A DNA stretch of 64,000 nucleotides from Zygnema cylindricum (lineage: Eukaryota; Streptophyta; Zygnematophyceae; Zygnematales; Zygnemataceae): the NCBI GenBank assembly GCA_037447655.1, contig JBBHKE010000755.1, positions 86,337 to 150,336 of the forward strand, written 5' to 3'. Below the pieces are notes generated by a model. The model did no database searches. It saw only the letters and a list, made by a program, of their open reading frames with translations, and was not told the origin of the DNA. Shown here piece after piece: positions 35,955-47,233 of the stretch (position 1 is the first letter of the stretch; every line of letters starts with the position of its first letter). The translations under genes and the position numbers were made by a program.

Positions 35955-36537
35955 AATGGACGCGTGTCCACATTTTACTTGTCCGTATGTTCCTCGGAAT
36001 TCTTACGACCAAATGTCATCTCTCCACGTGGCGCTAGGTCATGCCACGTCACAAAACGCCAAAATGACCATTCCGAGATCACGGCAATGACGTGAGCCGT
36101 TGGATAAAAACCGACATTCAATATAAGCCGTCGAAACAAATGTCCGATTCATTTTTTTCGTGCGGTATCATGTTAGCACTGTATTCAACTATTTCTATGT
36201 CCTTTCATTTGTATTTCCGTTAATCGGTTTATAGATCGTAACATGGTGTAAGTATTAATCATACCCTATATACTTTAACGAACTTCTACGACCGACAGGT
36301 TAGAGCTGACGGTTACGCCTCGCTCTGACGGTCGGGGGTTCGAGTCCTACTGGACTCAACCTTTTGTTGAGTGATATAAGTCACTCTTTAGTCATGTTTA
36401 TTAGGCTAGAGGCAGCCATGGCTCCACTTCTCTCTCTCTCTCCTTAAGTGACTACAACAAGTATGGGGGATAGAGAGGAAAGGTGGAAGCAGGCTGCCTG
36501 ATCTTTTTCCTTCTTTTAGACCTAGAAAATATTCTAC
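35955..36537 (-). repeat. truncated family-1 LTR remnant
   Basis: From about 35955 the sequence follows the family-1 LTR: CCACGTGGC G-box, the ATGACCATTCCGAGATCACGG block, a GGTTCGAGTCC box and GAGGCAGCCATGGCTCCA. It ends GACCTAGAAAATATTCTACA. The other half is missing. Divergence is clearly higher than in the other copies. Confidence 0.8.
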
Positions 36538-37148
36538 AAATCAAGTGACTTTCAACAAAGAGAAATCGCACTCGAATTTAATTCATAGTGAAAAAGGATG
36601 GGTGATACGGCGTGAACCTCTTCTTACATGTTCAAACGGTTATTATTTGAAGTTGTGAACAAGGACAAGATCGACTAGACTATTAGAAAACGTAGATAAA
36701 CTATTGCTATGTGTGCTATGTAGTTAGCGTTAATGTCTTGTTACATTTAGGTCCTTAAACCCAAAAAAGCGTTAACAACACTAAAATTTTTGTTACATTA
36801 ACAAATTTTTCACATTAATAACAATTCACGGTGTACATAAAGAAAAAAAAACAAATTTAACTGTCAAAAACGCGATGGTTAAAACCATCAAAGTACAAAA
36901 CATTTTTGAAACTAAAAAGTGTTGATGACCATTAAAGGGACGAGAACTTAGTACGACAGGAGCCGTTGATTTACATAATTGGTAATTGCACTTGGCTGAA
37001 AAGCCACTGGCGCGAAGCTACCATGTGTAGGATTATGACTCAACGCCTCTAAAACCATAAAAACCCTAAAAGACAAAAGTAATAGCCAAAACAAAACTAA
37101 AATAATTACAATCTCTTATAATGCACGAATATGTCCGGCTACTACCCC
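36538..37148. other. intergenic sequence, no gene seen
   Basis: AT-rich, without supported features. Confidence 0.5.
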
Positions 37149-37151
37149 TTA

Positions 37152-38003
37152 AGGTGTGTGCCCATGTGTTCAAGCAAGGGTTTTTATTCGTCGTTTTCAC
37201 AAAAAAATGGAATTTCAACGAGAAAATCTTATGCAAAACGAAAAATGGGCATGAACCAAAGTACATTTTGGGTCATCTAGGAGCTTGGATAGTACGTCAA
37301 TTTGGCGTTATTATCATTTTCCACCCATTTCCGCGTCACGCCAGCTCAACTTCACACTTGTTATGGAATCAAAGTGCGACCTAATTTTAATTAAAACAAA
37401 ACCCTATTGACGAATAGAAAATCGAGATTGTGCGTGTTTGCACAAAAGATAATACACGCTATTTTTTTTACTGCTTGTCACGTGCATGTATGTACGAAAA
37501 TGACAAGGATGGACGGAGAAAAAATTGTTGGGGTCTCGGACCTCCACTTCATTCATGGGTCTTTCGCAAAAGTTTACGTCGTCCTCGTCTCTCTCGCTCT
37601 TTCTCACTCGATCGCTCTTTTTTCTCTCTTCTCTAAATAAAATGCAACAATAATAGTATCAAATGAAAGATATATATATATTTGAATATTTTTGGTCTTA
37701 GTTTGATGGCATATCGAATTTTAAAAGATAAGAAAAAGAACTCGGGAAGCGTTCACATGACGACAAACATGAAACACATATAAAGTATAGACTTAACGTT
37801 CACTGTACTTTTGAAGAATTGTTTTTTTTGTATTGCTAAAGTTTTTCCCGTACGGAACTGTATTTTCGATGAAAACGATAGGAAAAAATCGATATTTTAA
37901 TACATGGGGACATTCTCAAAAAACATTTTGAAAAGTAAACCGTAAAATCAGCGCTAAAATCCAGCGTAACATTCTAAAGTTTCGGTTACATGGGCACACA
38001 CCC
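37152..38003. mobile_element. Tourist-like MITE (PIF/Harbinger type), 852 bp
   Basis: The left end AGGTGTGTGCCCATGTG and right end CATGGGCACACACCC are inverted repeats, and TTA flanks both ends (37149-37151, 38004-38006). A 3-bp TTA/TAA duplication is typical of PIF/Harbinger elements. No transposase is encoded, so it is non-autonomous. Related copies are at 25321, 61443 and, in part, 11235. Confidence 0.72.
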
Positions 38004-38006
38004 TTA

Positions 38007-38467
38007 GAGTTGGCAAAGGAGAGGATCTTTGGCAAATCAGTCTTTGATTTGACAAAGTGCAAGATCTCTTGTAGAATCTGCCCTTAGACTCGGCCAACGA
38101 CAGGATCTTTCGGAGAATCGAGATTTCGATTCATCTGCATGTACAGTATCTCATAAAATATTTCCACTCACCAAATATTCAAAGATTTTAATATCGGCAT
38201 ATCACTTTGGATTCTAGATACTCTTTATGTGAGGATGGCGCCCAATGATTAAAAAACGACGAAATCTCTACAACATACGAGGCAATTGATTTTGCTCACA
38301 ATAAACATTATTCGCTCTTTTGGCTGTCAAACCTACAACTGTGGACGGAATAAGCGTAAGGATTTTAATATCATTTTTTTAGAAATATTATACCGACGTA
38401 GACACCAACCCTACGCGATATCGTGATCCACGAATCATCAACATTAGATTTTGTCCAATAGGGTAAA
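38007..38467. other. intergenic sequence, no gene seen
   Basis: Only a loose repetition of AGGATCTTTSGSAAATC-like words at 38020-38130 is visible. Confidence 0.45.
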
Positions 38468-39672
38468 AAGATTAAGGTTAAAATTCCATTACACGAAAGT
38501 GGAGTTCGTTACTGAACACCGTACGGTTTCGTACAACGGCATACAAACTTGTACCTTTATTTTGTTTTTATCAGTTGAAACATCGTTACTGGAAAGTTGT
38601 CGTGAGGCTCCAATGATGTAAGCGTAATTCCTAGCCGTTGGATATTCCACTTTTTAAGATCCGCGAAGCAATCGCACACATTGTCCTATGTCACGATACT
38701 CTCATCGCGAGGAGAGTTGTACGATACTAGTCGTGTACCAATACGTGTACCCTTAGTACGCGTAAAAAGGCAAAATATCTCCGCTTTGAACAAGCGATCA
38801 AAAGCCTACACATCGTATAGGCCATGTGCCTACGTCGTACATGCCATGTGCCGCTTGCCACGCTGGATGCAGGTGAGCTGGAAATATCCTATCCTCGCAC
38901 GCTCTGTCTGACATCCACCGACATTCAAAGTATGCCGCGACATTCAAAGTTTGCCGCGTTTTTCTGCCAGTCTGTTTCGAAATTTTGATTTCCATCTTCA
39001 AAATCAAAATCTGGCCGCAAACTTTACGCACGAATCATTAACTACAGCGCGAATCGTAATTAGAGTAAATTATTCTAATTCGGTCGCTCGAAAGTTCGAC
39101 TCTATCACATCAAATAGAATAATTGATTCTATTTTTTCATTATTCTAATTTAGGTGAGGTTTAATTAGCGTAAAATATTCTTTTATAGGCTTATTCCAAA
39201 TAGTGTGGAGTACGGAGGTTGTCTGACCGTGCAAAATTGTGCTTTTATAAGTAAAAAGGTTTAGATAATGATTTAATAGAATCACGCTTGCACATGAAAT
39301 CGCACTAAACAAAAAAATCAATCACATCAAAAAAAGTTGTTTGCATAACTCTCGTCCGTCGACAGCATCGTCGTCAGTGTGAACATTAATTGACATTCAG
39401 TGCGACAAATAGTACTAGCGTCATAATGACGTCAATACTATACAGACTGACAGATTTTGTACATCTACGTAATTTAGTGTTCACAATTATCGCGCACATA
39501 ATTATCGCTGACATAACCCAATATAGAATACTTAAATAAATTAGAGTAAACTTCATAGTTGAAAAAGCTCTATCACATAAATTAGCATTCATTACTCTAA
39601 TTATTATTTTTGGTTTTTTTACTCTGATTTTTTCATTACTCTAATTAAGATTCGCGGTGTACCTCTTGTCGT

Positions 39673-40050
39673 ACAGATATTTCTTTCTGACTTACGTTTG
39701 TAGTTTTTTTTTAGATTTTTTGAGTTTGGACTCTAATCTATGTGGCGCCAATCATAATTGAGGAATGTTTGTTACTGGCCCGACAAAATGTAATAGTCTT
39801 CCAATAAACGCTGCCAGTAGATTTTCCATACATTTACTAGGACCGCCTAGTGGAATTCTACCCTAAGGCCTCGATTCCATTAGGCGGTCCCAGTTAATGT
39901 AAGGACAGGGTTGACTGGGAGTACGCTCCATTTTGTCGGGCCAGTAAATAACCTTCCTCAATTATGATTGGCGCCACACAAGTTAGAGTCCAGATTCTAA
40001 AGACCTTAAAAAAACAACAAACGGAAACTCAGAACGAAATATCTGTACCA
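39673..40050. repeat. inner palindrome, ~180-bp arms with 17-bp loop
   Basis: The left arm 39673-39856 starts ACAGATATTTC and ends GGACCGCCTAGTGGAAT; the right arm 39874-40050 starts ATTCCATTAGGCGGTCC and ends GAAATATCTGT. In between they share GGCGCCAATCATAATTGAGG and its complement. The transcript would form a near-complete hairpin. Confidence 0.88.
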
Positions 40051-40143
40051 CCGGAGGGAGTTAATGATTCGTACGAAACATTTGCGGCCAGATTTTGGTT
40101 TTGAAAATAGAAATAAAAATTTCGAAACAGAATGGCAAAAAGA

Positions 40144-40330
40144 CGCCGCAAACTTTGAAGGTCGCAGGCAAACTTTGAAGGTCGGTGGATGTCAGACGGA
40201 GCGTACGGAATTGCAAAAGGACGCCGCAAACTTTGAAGGTCCCAGGCAAACATTGAAGGTCGGTGGATGTCAGACGGAGCGTGCGAGGATATTTTCGGGC
40301 GACCAAGCATCCAACGTGCGAGGATATTTT
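40144..40330. repeat. tandem duplications in the fold-back right arm
   Basis: The block GGTCGGTGGATGTCAGACGG with preceding CGCCGCAAACTTTGAAGGTC is present twice, and GTGCGAGGATATTTTCGGG also twice, one pair after the other. Confidence 0.85.
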
Positions 40331-41248
40331 CGGGTGACTAAGCATCTAGTGTGGCAAGAGGCACATGGCCTCTACGACGTGTATGCTTGTGATCGCTTGC
40401 TCAAAGTGGATAATTTTTTGCTTTTTCACGTGTATCAATGATACACAACCAGTGTGAAACAACTCTCCTAGCGAGGAGAGTTTCTTCACGACGGAAGATA
40501 TGCGTGATTGCTTCGCGGATCTCAAAAAGTGAGATATCCAACGGTCAAAAATTACGCCTACATCATTGGAGCATCCCGAAAGCTTTCCAGTAACGATGTT
40601 TCGTCTGACAAAAAGTTTGTTATGGTACGGCTATGTAAGATAACGTACGACGACCAATAACAAACCCTATCGTCTATTGGAATCTTACCCTAACTGATAG
40701 CCTATACCCACCAGAGCATTTCTAATTTTTTGCCCATTCCGATGATTTTCCGAAAAGTCATCGGAAAACGGGTCTTGTTCACATCAATATTTTGGCACGT
40801 AACTCCGATTGAAGGTGTCTTGTGACACGTCACACGCTTCGACGTCATAAAACATAGGCGCGAAAACAAACCTGCAGATTTTCAAACTTTTAGGGTTTAG
40901 GTTGGACTGTTTTTTCGCGAGGGAACAACAAAATAGCCGTTCGGATGCTGTTTTTGCTTAGTCAGCTTTTCGGGTTACCGTTGGCCAGTTTTACAGAAAT
41001 ACGCAACTTTTACCCTACTTCTATATCCCGCAATATTTTGAGGAAGGTCGTTTGTACGGTTTTCCGAGAACTTCCTAAATCTACAAAGTCGGTGCTCGAA
41101 AAGCCGTACATTATTCGAATGTCCGTCTGTTGCGGAAGTGTTTTTTTTTTCCGGTGAGAATAGGCTATGAGAAAGGACGAAAAAATTGTATTTCTCATTT
41201 TTTAACTGAAGTCACTTTTCCAAATTTGTCGCTTATTACAAGTCAGTG

Positions 41249-41445
41249 ATTGACGTCCTTCAGAAAGGTTGTGATTGGCTGATGAGGATATCGAGCACCG
41301 CTCCATAGCCCACACTGTTCCTGACGTCACCAAACGACGAGACATTTGTCTCACTGCATGTCGAGATGAACCACGTGGATATTTGCGATTGGTTTATGAT
41401 TATATGACGAGTCGCTTGATCGGTCCATCCCTTCTGTGACGTCAT
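41249..41445. promoter_or_regulatory. cluster of TGACGTC and ATTGG boxes
   Basis: TGACGTC occurs at about 41251, 41321 and 41435, two of them as full TGACGTCA palindromes, with GATTGG at about 41272 and 41389. These match bZIP (CRE-like) and CCAAT-box sites. No gene is found directly downstream, so promoter activity is speculative. Confidence 0.3.
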
Positions 41446-41691
41446 AAGACAGCTCAGAATTTTCGCTGATGTACGCCGAGCGAGTCTTAGTGAACTACAG
41501 TACAGTATACCGTGTATCGCTACTAGTGTTAATTATATTGTAACCACTTAAAACATCATTGTCTGAATTTCAATTTGAGAGCGCTAATCGAAAGCTGATA
41601 ATCTTGACTTTCAATTGAAACCGTCAGATCCAAAATCCGATATGTGTGTACGGCCAAAAGACGTATTGATTGGAAAAAAAAAACTTAATCG

Positions 41692-41736
41692 CTAATAGCG
41701 ATTCACGGTGTACTGTACACCTTCAATCGCTATTAG
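41692..41736. other. near-perfect 45-bp palindrome (cruciform candidate)
   Basis: CTAATAGCGATT at the left pairs with AATCGCTATTAG at the right, and the inner GGTGTAC pairs with GTACACC around a single base. Confidence 0.85.
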
Positions 41737-43820
41737 AGTAAAGGAATAAATAGCGTAAAAAAACATTAGTGTTATTGACACTAATTGGCAATTTTTATTT
41801 TTTGAAAAAAAAAATATACACTAATTAATCCCTAACTGTAATTTGGGTCAATAATAGTACCGCCTTTAATTGTCTACAGTAATATGTGTCCCAAAAATTT
41901 GACAATTCGATGCCGTCGTTGTTCACACGGTAGACGGACGAACATGAGAACTGGTTTCAACGTAGTTTTTTTATTTTTGCACGTCGCACGCTTAAATGTT
42001 AAGGACTTTTACTTTGTAATTCAAAAGTACCGTACTTATACCTTGTCGTACTCACATATTTATATTGAGATTTTGCCGTGCGCGTTGACTAAAAAAAATA
42101 GTGATACGATAATTGTGAAATTGATTTAATATTGTATCGTCAGTAAAAAATGTTATTATAATTTCCTTCACGACGTAACAAGATCTGCCGTCATTACATG
42201 TACGTTAAAATAGGTAGACGTACAAAACCAGACAATCTGTACCACGTCGCGTCTTTGCATTGTAATAAATCCATGACTCTAATTTGGGTTAATGGGGAAC
42301 AATCATTACGTCGCTTAGAAACATATACTAAAATAGGTACGTGTAAATAGGGTTGAATTGTACGGCATTTGTCTTTTCATTCGCTTGTATCCATAATTGT
42401 AATAAGGGTTTCTTTTACACGTGTGAGTAGTACTACGGAAAAAGAGGTGCGAGTACAACATATGACAAACCGTACATTGTGACGTGATGCAGTCGATTCT
42501 ATGTTTCAGGTTGTAAAACGCAGTTAATTTCAATCCTACGTGACCGTATAACATTAGTATGTTTTTCCAGTTCAGTTTAGTATCGTGTATGACCGAACTA
42601 TAACGGCATGTATTCCATGTATTCGTTTCCTTTCGTTTAACTTGGACTAAAGTATGCGATTGCTTTTGATTTGCATTGTCGTTCGCGTGGGCTATCGAGC
42701 GTTGTGTGACGTTAAATGAGGATCATTGACCTTAATAAGGTGCCCGTTGGGATGCTTTATTAGAATTCATACATTGTATTATAGGCACTTATTTATAATA
42801 ATGGTGCATTTAGTCACGTCAAACTTAGAACGATCCTCTTATTAGTATCATTGCTAATTGTAATAGAGGGTCCAACGGAGAACAACCCACATTTAGGATA
42901 CATGTTGATTCTAATTGGAGGTAAATCAACGACGAAAGTTGACCATCCGCCGCCGGAAGGGAGTCATTTGTTGTTGATGAAAACACGTGGCATGTTTAAC
43001 ATCCACGTATTTTTTAAGGGGGTCAACGATCGTAGACGACGTTGGAAAAACGTTTCTCAGTGTTACGACGCACGCATATTATCCCATCGGATTTTTTGCC
43101 ATACATCCTGTAAGTTGGAGGTGTTCCATGGCGCTGAAAAATTTACGTCGAAGATGTTAATTTTGAAATATTCAGCCGAATTCAACCAAATTTTACGTGT
43201 TCCCGCTTTTATTCTCCCGTTTTGAAATATTTAGGGTATTGAAAGGGTTTTAAAAAGATTTAAAATTTTGAAATTTTGACGTAAACAGGCCAAATGGCGT
43301 ATCCCTATATTTTTACCGCGCAAATTCATCTTCGGGTGCATTTTTTCTACTATATAAATGCATCTGTGAAAATGACAAACACACTACCTCCTCCCTATAT
43401 TTGTTTCCTTTGGTTGTCATTATTTTCCTTTTCGGCTTTTCTTTCATCTTTTTCATTTAGGTATATTCCTAGTCTGAAATTATGTGGACCCTCACTAGGA
43501 TTTGGGGTTCCAACCCTGGCAATAGCAACAATGCGCATCGGAATCCACAATCTTAGCACGGTAAGGAAGAGGTGAGGAACAACGAAGAAATCGCATTTCC
43601 GCACGAGGAAGACGATGAGCAGAACGACGACGACATTAAGCCGAAATTTGAAACCTCGGTTGATCCGACGCTGATCGTAGATGGGTTTTTCCTGTTTTCA
43701 TCCAATGCGCGAGGACGTGTTCCCTACATAAAAAATTCAACATGTGTCGAATAAGGTTACTCGTCTGCGAGTAATAAATTGGATGTTAAAAGATTGCGAA
43801 AAGAACTCGGAGAAAGGACT

Positions 43821-44898
43821 TGCAACTCTGAGACCTCCATAGGACCTCAGAGTATGGAGCTCAAACGAAACCTTTAGGATAACCCTAGTACCATTTGTTT
43901 TTCAGCACGAATAACTGCCACCCTGGCAAACAAAAAATCTGATGACCTTCACCCATGTGAAGGCAAGACTCCCCTGAGTCGATAACAAAAAGAATCTCTG
44001 ACTTTGCGCCCTTGAGCAGTAAGTTATGGAGGGTCAAAGTTGACTTTTTGTACATAAGCTCTTTGGGAGAGAGGGTCCTATCTACCAATTTTTCTAAGTC
44101 ATATCTCTCTCACAAACTCTATCTATTGATGTACACAACCAATCATATTACTTTTCCGTAGACAGAAGTATAGCTGTCGGTGTACTTTTTGTACGGATAC
44201 TATACGACATTGCCTAAATGTCGACACGTGGTATATCCGGATTTGCTCCTTTAATCCCCGGAGATGCCGCGATCCAATGTCATTCTGCCACGTGTCATCC
44301 AATGTGGCGATGACCAAAAACCGCCAAAATCCTCTTCCGTGATCTCGGCATTTATTCCGACCGTCCGATTTAAATGCAGATTTAATCGTAGTTGTAATAA
44401 ATACTTGCGTGGTATTCATTTCACTATCGAAACAAATGCGCAATACTTATTTCTTGTCCGTACTTTAATCTGTACTTTTACATTACCGAATCTATGTATC
44501 TTGTAAATAGTTTCCGTTAAATGAATTTGTCAGCGTAGAAATGTTTATCTAATTATCAAACCGTATGAAATCTAACACTCGTCATAGACTAAATGGATAG
44601 AGCTACCGGCTACCGGTAGCTCTGACAGGCGGTAGGTACTAAGATCAAATCCTGGTTACGATAGCTCTACCTTTAGTAAATTAGTAAATCAACTAATTTA
44701 CTACTGTAAATGAACTAATCTGCTACACGTAAATCTCAAGATAACGTAGGCAGCCATGGCTCTAGCTTTATCTCCGACTTTAAGTGACTGCAACAAGTGT
44801 GGGAGTTGAAGAGAGAAGTTAGAGACACAATGCCTTAACTTCTTATCTGTATTTTATTTTAGACCTAGAAAATACTAAACTAACCATCAATTTCTACA
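43821..44898 (-). repeat. solo family-1 LTR
   Basis: A complete 1078-bp LTR (plus-strand TGCAACTCTGAGACC to CATCAATTTCTACA) without internal element sequence on either side. The flanks GGACT (43816-43820) and CGACT (44899-44903) match in 4 of 5 bases, fitting an old target duplication. Solo LTRs arise by recombination between the two LTRs of one element. Confidence 0.88.
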
Positions 44899-45659
44899 CG
44901 ACTCGTTCCAAGGACCACGAGGAAGTTTTCGGAACATTTTGCGGGAGTGTACAATACAAGTAAACAATTGCATTCATACCTTGTTTTTCTTGTTTGAGTA
45001 AGGTAAGTGAAGTAAAACCTAGTTTTGGTTTCCCGAAAAATGTGGAAAGTCATCCTTCTTATCCTCCTTTTTTGTTACATATTGGGAAAGAAAATATTGT
45101 TTGAATAGCGAATGAATACTTTCTACATATGTTCAGTGAAATGGACGACAACAGATGAATGTACATTAACAGAAAACAACCAGGATAGTCTTCAAAGGAT
45201 GAAATATACCTAGTTTATGTCGAAAGGCTTGTTTTTTGTGTCCAAGAGTGAGTTTTTTTTGTGTGTCAAAAAGTTTGTTTTTTTATCGGAAAGAGAAAAA
45301 AAAAATCCTCAAGATCCTCAAACTTGCAGGTCAAGTAAAAAGCTTGTTTTTTGAGGGCAAGAAGTTTTTTTTTTTTGCTAAGCAGTTCCTAGCGAAACTT
45401 CGCAACTTGCCTATTTTCAATCGGTCGCAGATCTCACTGTTTGTTTTGAAAGTTATCTTATTTCAAAAGGGTTCATTTCTGTTTCGGAAGATACACATCT
45501 GCAAACAAGAACGGAGATGACAAGTTTTATATTTAACACTTTTACTAGTTTTGATGATGTCGCGTTTAGGTCTGACACTTCTAATGAGCGGATAAACGAC
45601 GAGAGAGTGTCGTAGGTGGATGCACAAAACTGACAAAATGTCACGGGTAGTCCTATATT
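44899..45659. other. intergenic sequence, no gene seen
   Basis: AT-rich with several poly-T runs; no supported feature. Confidence 0.45.
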
Positions 45660-45971
45660 TTGTGTGTTTTCTTTTTAACTGTGAACAGAGTTTTAAAAAG
45701 CCAACCGATGGTGGGTAGAAAGGAGGGCGATGCTCGAGGGAATAAGAGAGACAACGCGGACATTCTCGACTTGAGTTTTAGGTCAAGATCGGTGGCGGTT
45801 ACCAAGGCATTGCCTAGACGAGGAATGAAGGAAGCCGCTTGGGTCACTATTGTACACGAGGAATTACTTGTGGATTTTGAACGCTTTAAGGAAGCGGGTA
45901 TGAAGATGTCCACCACGATTCTCCGGGACATGGCACGGTACATAATAAAACAAAGGAGAGAAGAGTACTGA
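45660..45971 (+). CDS. partial ORF with possible CENP-B/pogo-type helix-turn-helix
   Basis: A 103-residue frame contains KALPRRGMKEAAWVTIVHEE and LLVDFERFKEAGMKMSTTIL, then RDMARYIIKQRREEY. The pattern (E.EL...F...K..G...S...L...A) resembles the second DNA-binding helix-turn-helix of CENP-B/pogo-like transposases. This is a weak resemblance, made by eye. It is cut off by the LTR that begins at 45969, which supplies the stop. A transposase remnant or an unrelated host exon are both possible. Confidence 0.35.
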   Translation: MCVFFLTVNRVLKSQPMVGRKEGDARGNKRDNADILDLSFRSRSVAVTKALPRRGMKEAAWVTIVHEELLVDFERFKEAGMKMSTTILRDMARYIIKQRREEY

Positions 45972-47044
45972 AACTCTGAGACCTCCATAAGTCCTCAGAG
46001 TGGACAGCTTCCAAGAAGCCTCTAGGATAACTCTGACCCCTTTGTGTTTCAACAAAAATAGCTGCCACCCTGGAAGACAAAATCTCTGACCACCTGCACC
46101 TTTGTGAAGGCAAGACTCCCCTGATTCTATAGCAAAAAGAATCTCTGAATTTGCTCCCCTGAGCAGTAAGTTATGGAGGGTCAAAGTTGACCTTTTGTAC
46201 ACAAGCTCTCTGGGAGAGAGGGTCCTATCTCCTAATTTTTCTAAGTCCTATCTCTCTCACAGACTCTATCTACTGATGTACGGAACCAATCAGATTACAT
46301 TTCCGTACACAAAAGTACAGCTGTCGGTGTACTTTATGTACAGACACTGTACGACATGGCCTAAATGTCGACACGGGGTATGTCGGAATTCGCTCATGTA
46401 ATCCTTAGAGATGTCGCGATCCAATGTAACTCCGCCACGTGTCATCCGATGTGGCGATGACCACCAACCGCCCAAATCCTCTTCCGCGATCTCGGCGTTC
46501 ATTCCGGCCGTCCGATTAAATTCACATTTAATCGTAACAGTAATAAATACATGCGCGATATTCGTTTCATTAAAGAAATAAATGCGCGGTATTGGTTTCT
46601 TATCCGTACCGTAATCCGTACTTTTACATAACTGGATCTATGTATCCCGTAAACAGTTACAGTTAAATGAATTATCTAAACTGATAATGTTTAATTAATT
46701 ATCCAACTATGTATTACGTAACACTAGTTCTAGAGTTAACGGCTAAGACTATCGGCTACCGGCTGTCTGCCAGCCGGCAGGTACCAGGATCAAATCCTAT
46801 GGCCGGCACATACCAAGATCAAATCCTGTGGCCGGCACATACCTTTTAGTTAAAAACCCCTAACTAATATATATTTCCCGTAAACCTCTGGATAGCCTAG
46901 GTAGCAATGGATGTAGCTCCCTCTCCAATTTCTCAGTGACTGCGACAAGTTTGAGAGTTGGAGAGAGAAGTTAGAGGTAGACTGCCTCGGCTTCTTTCTA
47001 TTTAGACCTAGAAAATACTTAATAATGGACAATTAATTTCTACA
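45969..47044 (-). repeat. family-1 LTR at a mosaic breakpoint
   Basis: A complete 1076-bp LTR (plus-strand TGAAACTCTGAGACC to AATTAATTTCTACA). The left flank (AGTAC) and right flank (ATATT) do not match, and the sequences beside it are unrelated: an ORF end at the left, family-3 gag at the right. It is therefore not a simple solo LTR from one insertion. It contains the tandem CCAGGATCAAATCC / CCAAGATCAAATCC duplication at 46783-46840. Confidence 0.88.
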
Positions 47045-47233
47045 ATATTCTGCCAAGGATCCATTTAACACATAAATAAGTTTCACTTGCTTGAAGTAAG
47101 ACTTAACCAAATCTGCCCAATACAGATATTCACGTCCATCAAAGACTGGAATTCGTGAAGGCGGGCCCGTGACCTGTTGTTGTGAGACGACTGGTGGTTT
47201 TGAAGATGAAGAAGAAGCAGCAGTAATAGTCAT
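47045..47233 (-). pseudogene. family-3 copia gag N-terminus, truncated
   Basis: ATG at 47233-47231 opens MTITAASSSSSKPPVVSQQQ, continuing VTGPPSRIPVFDGREYLYW, which is clearly related to the gag starts of elements C and D, and then DLVKSYFKQVKLIYVLNGSL. It is cut at 47045 by the LTR of another family. The start codon is 59 nt inside the LTR, the same distance as in element D. Confidence 0.8.
47163..47174 (-). other. decayed primer-binding site of the family-3 element
   Basis: On the plus strand GGGCCCGTGACC stands where element C has GGGCCCATAACC, that is two A-to-G changes. It lies exactly between LTR end and gag. Confidence 0.7.

Larger units (their letters stand above)
38468..40697. mobile_element. 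large fold-back element, ~2.2 kb, with a second palindrome inside
   Basis: The left arm (about 38468-39055) and right arm (about 40050-40697) are reverse complements: GAAACATCGTTACTGGAAAG and CTTTCCAGTAACGATGTTTC; GATCCGCGAAGCAATC and GATTGCTTCGCGGATC; GACATCCACCGAC and GTCGGTGGATGTC. The right arm is longer through tandem duplications at 40144-40330. The spacer contains an independent palindrome. No transposase is visible. The frame at 40064-40441 is only the translated arm. Confidence 0.85.
40698..43820. other. intergenic sequence, no supported gene
   Basis: The frames at 42851-43225 and 43294-43575 have no recognisable domain. A cluster of TGACGTC motifs lies at 41249-41445 and a short cruciform at 41692-41736. 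An acidic 60-residue frame at 43572-43754 (EEDDEQNDDD) is cut off 67 bp before a solo LTR and is unassigned. Confidence 0.5.

Noticed and set aside
36295-36360. A possible tRNA gene in the LTR remnant (GGTTCGAGTCC box)
   Set aside because: The T-arm looks good, but I cannot form a seven-base acceptor stem or a full cloverleaf, and the segment aligns to family-1 LTRs.
40064-40441. 125-codon frame
   Set aside because: It lies wholly in the right arm of the fold-back element, and its partner on the other strand (40061-40345) is equally open.
42851-43225. 124-codon frame
   Set aside because: No domain, no homologous pattern, composition like the surrounding non-coding DNA.
43572-43754. Acidic 60-codon frame before the solo LTR as a host exon
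   Set aside because: No recognisable domain or splice context; left as unassigned sequence.
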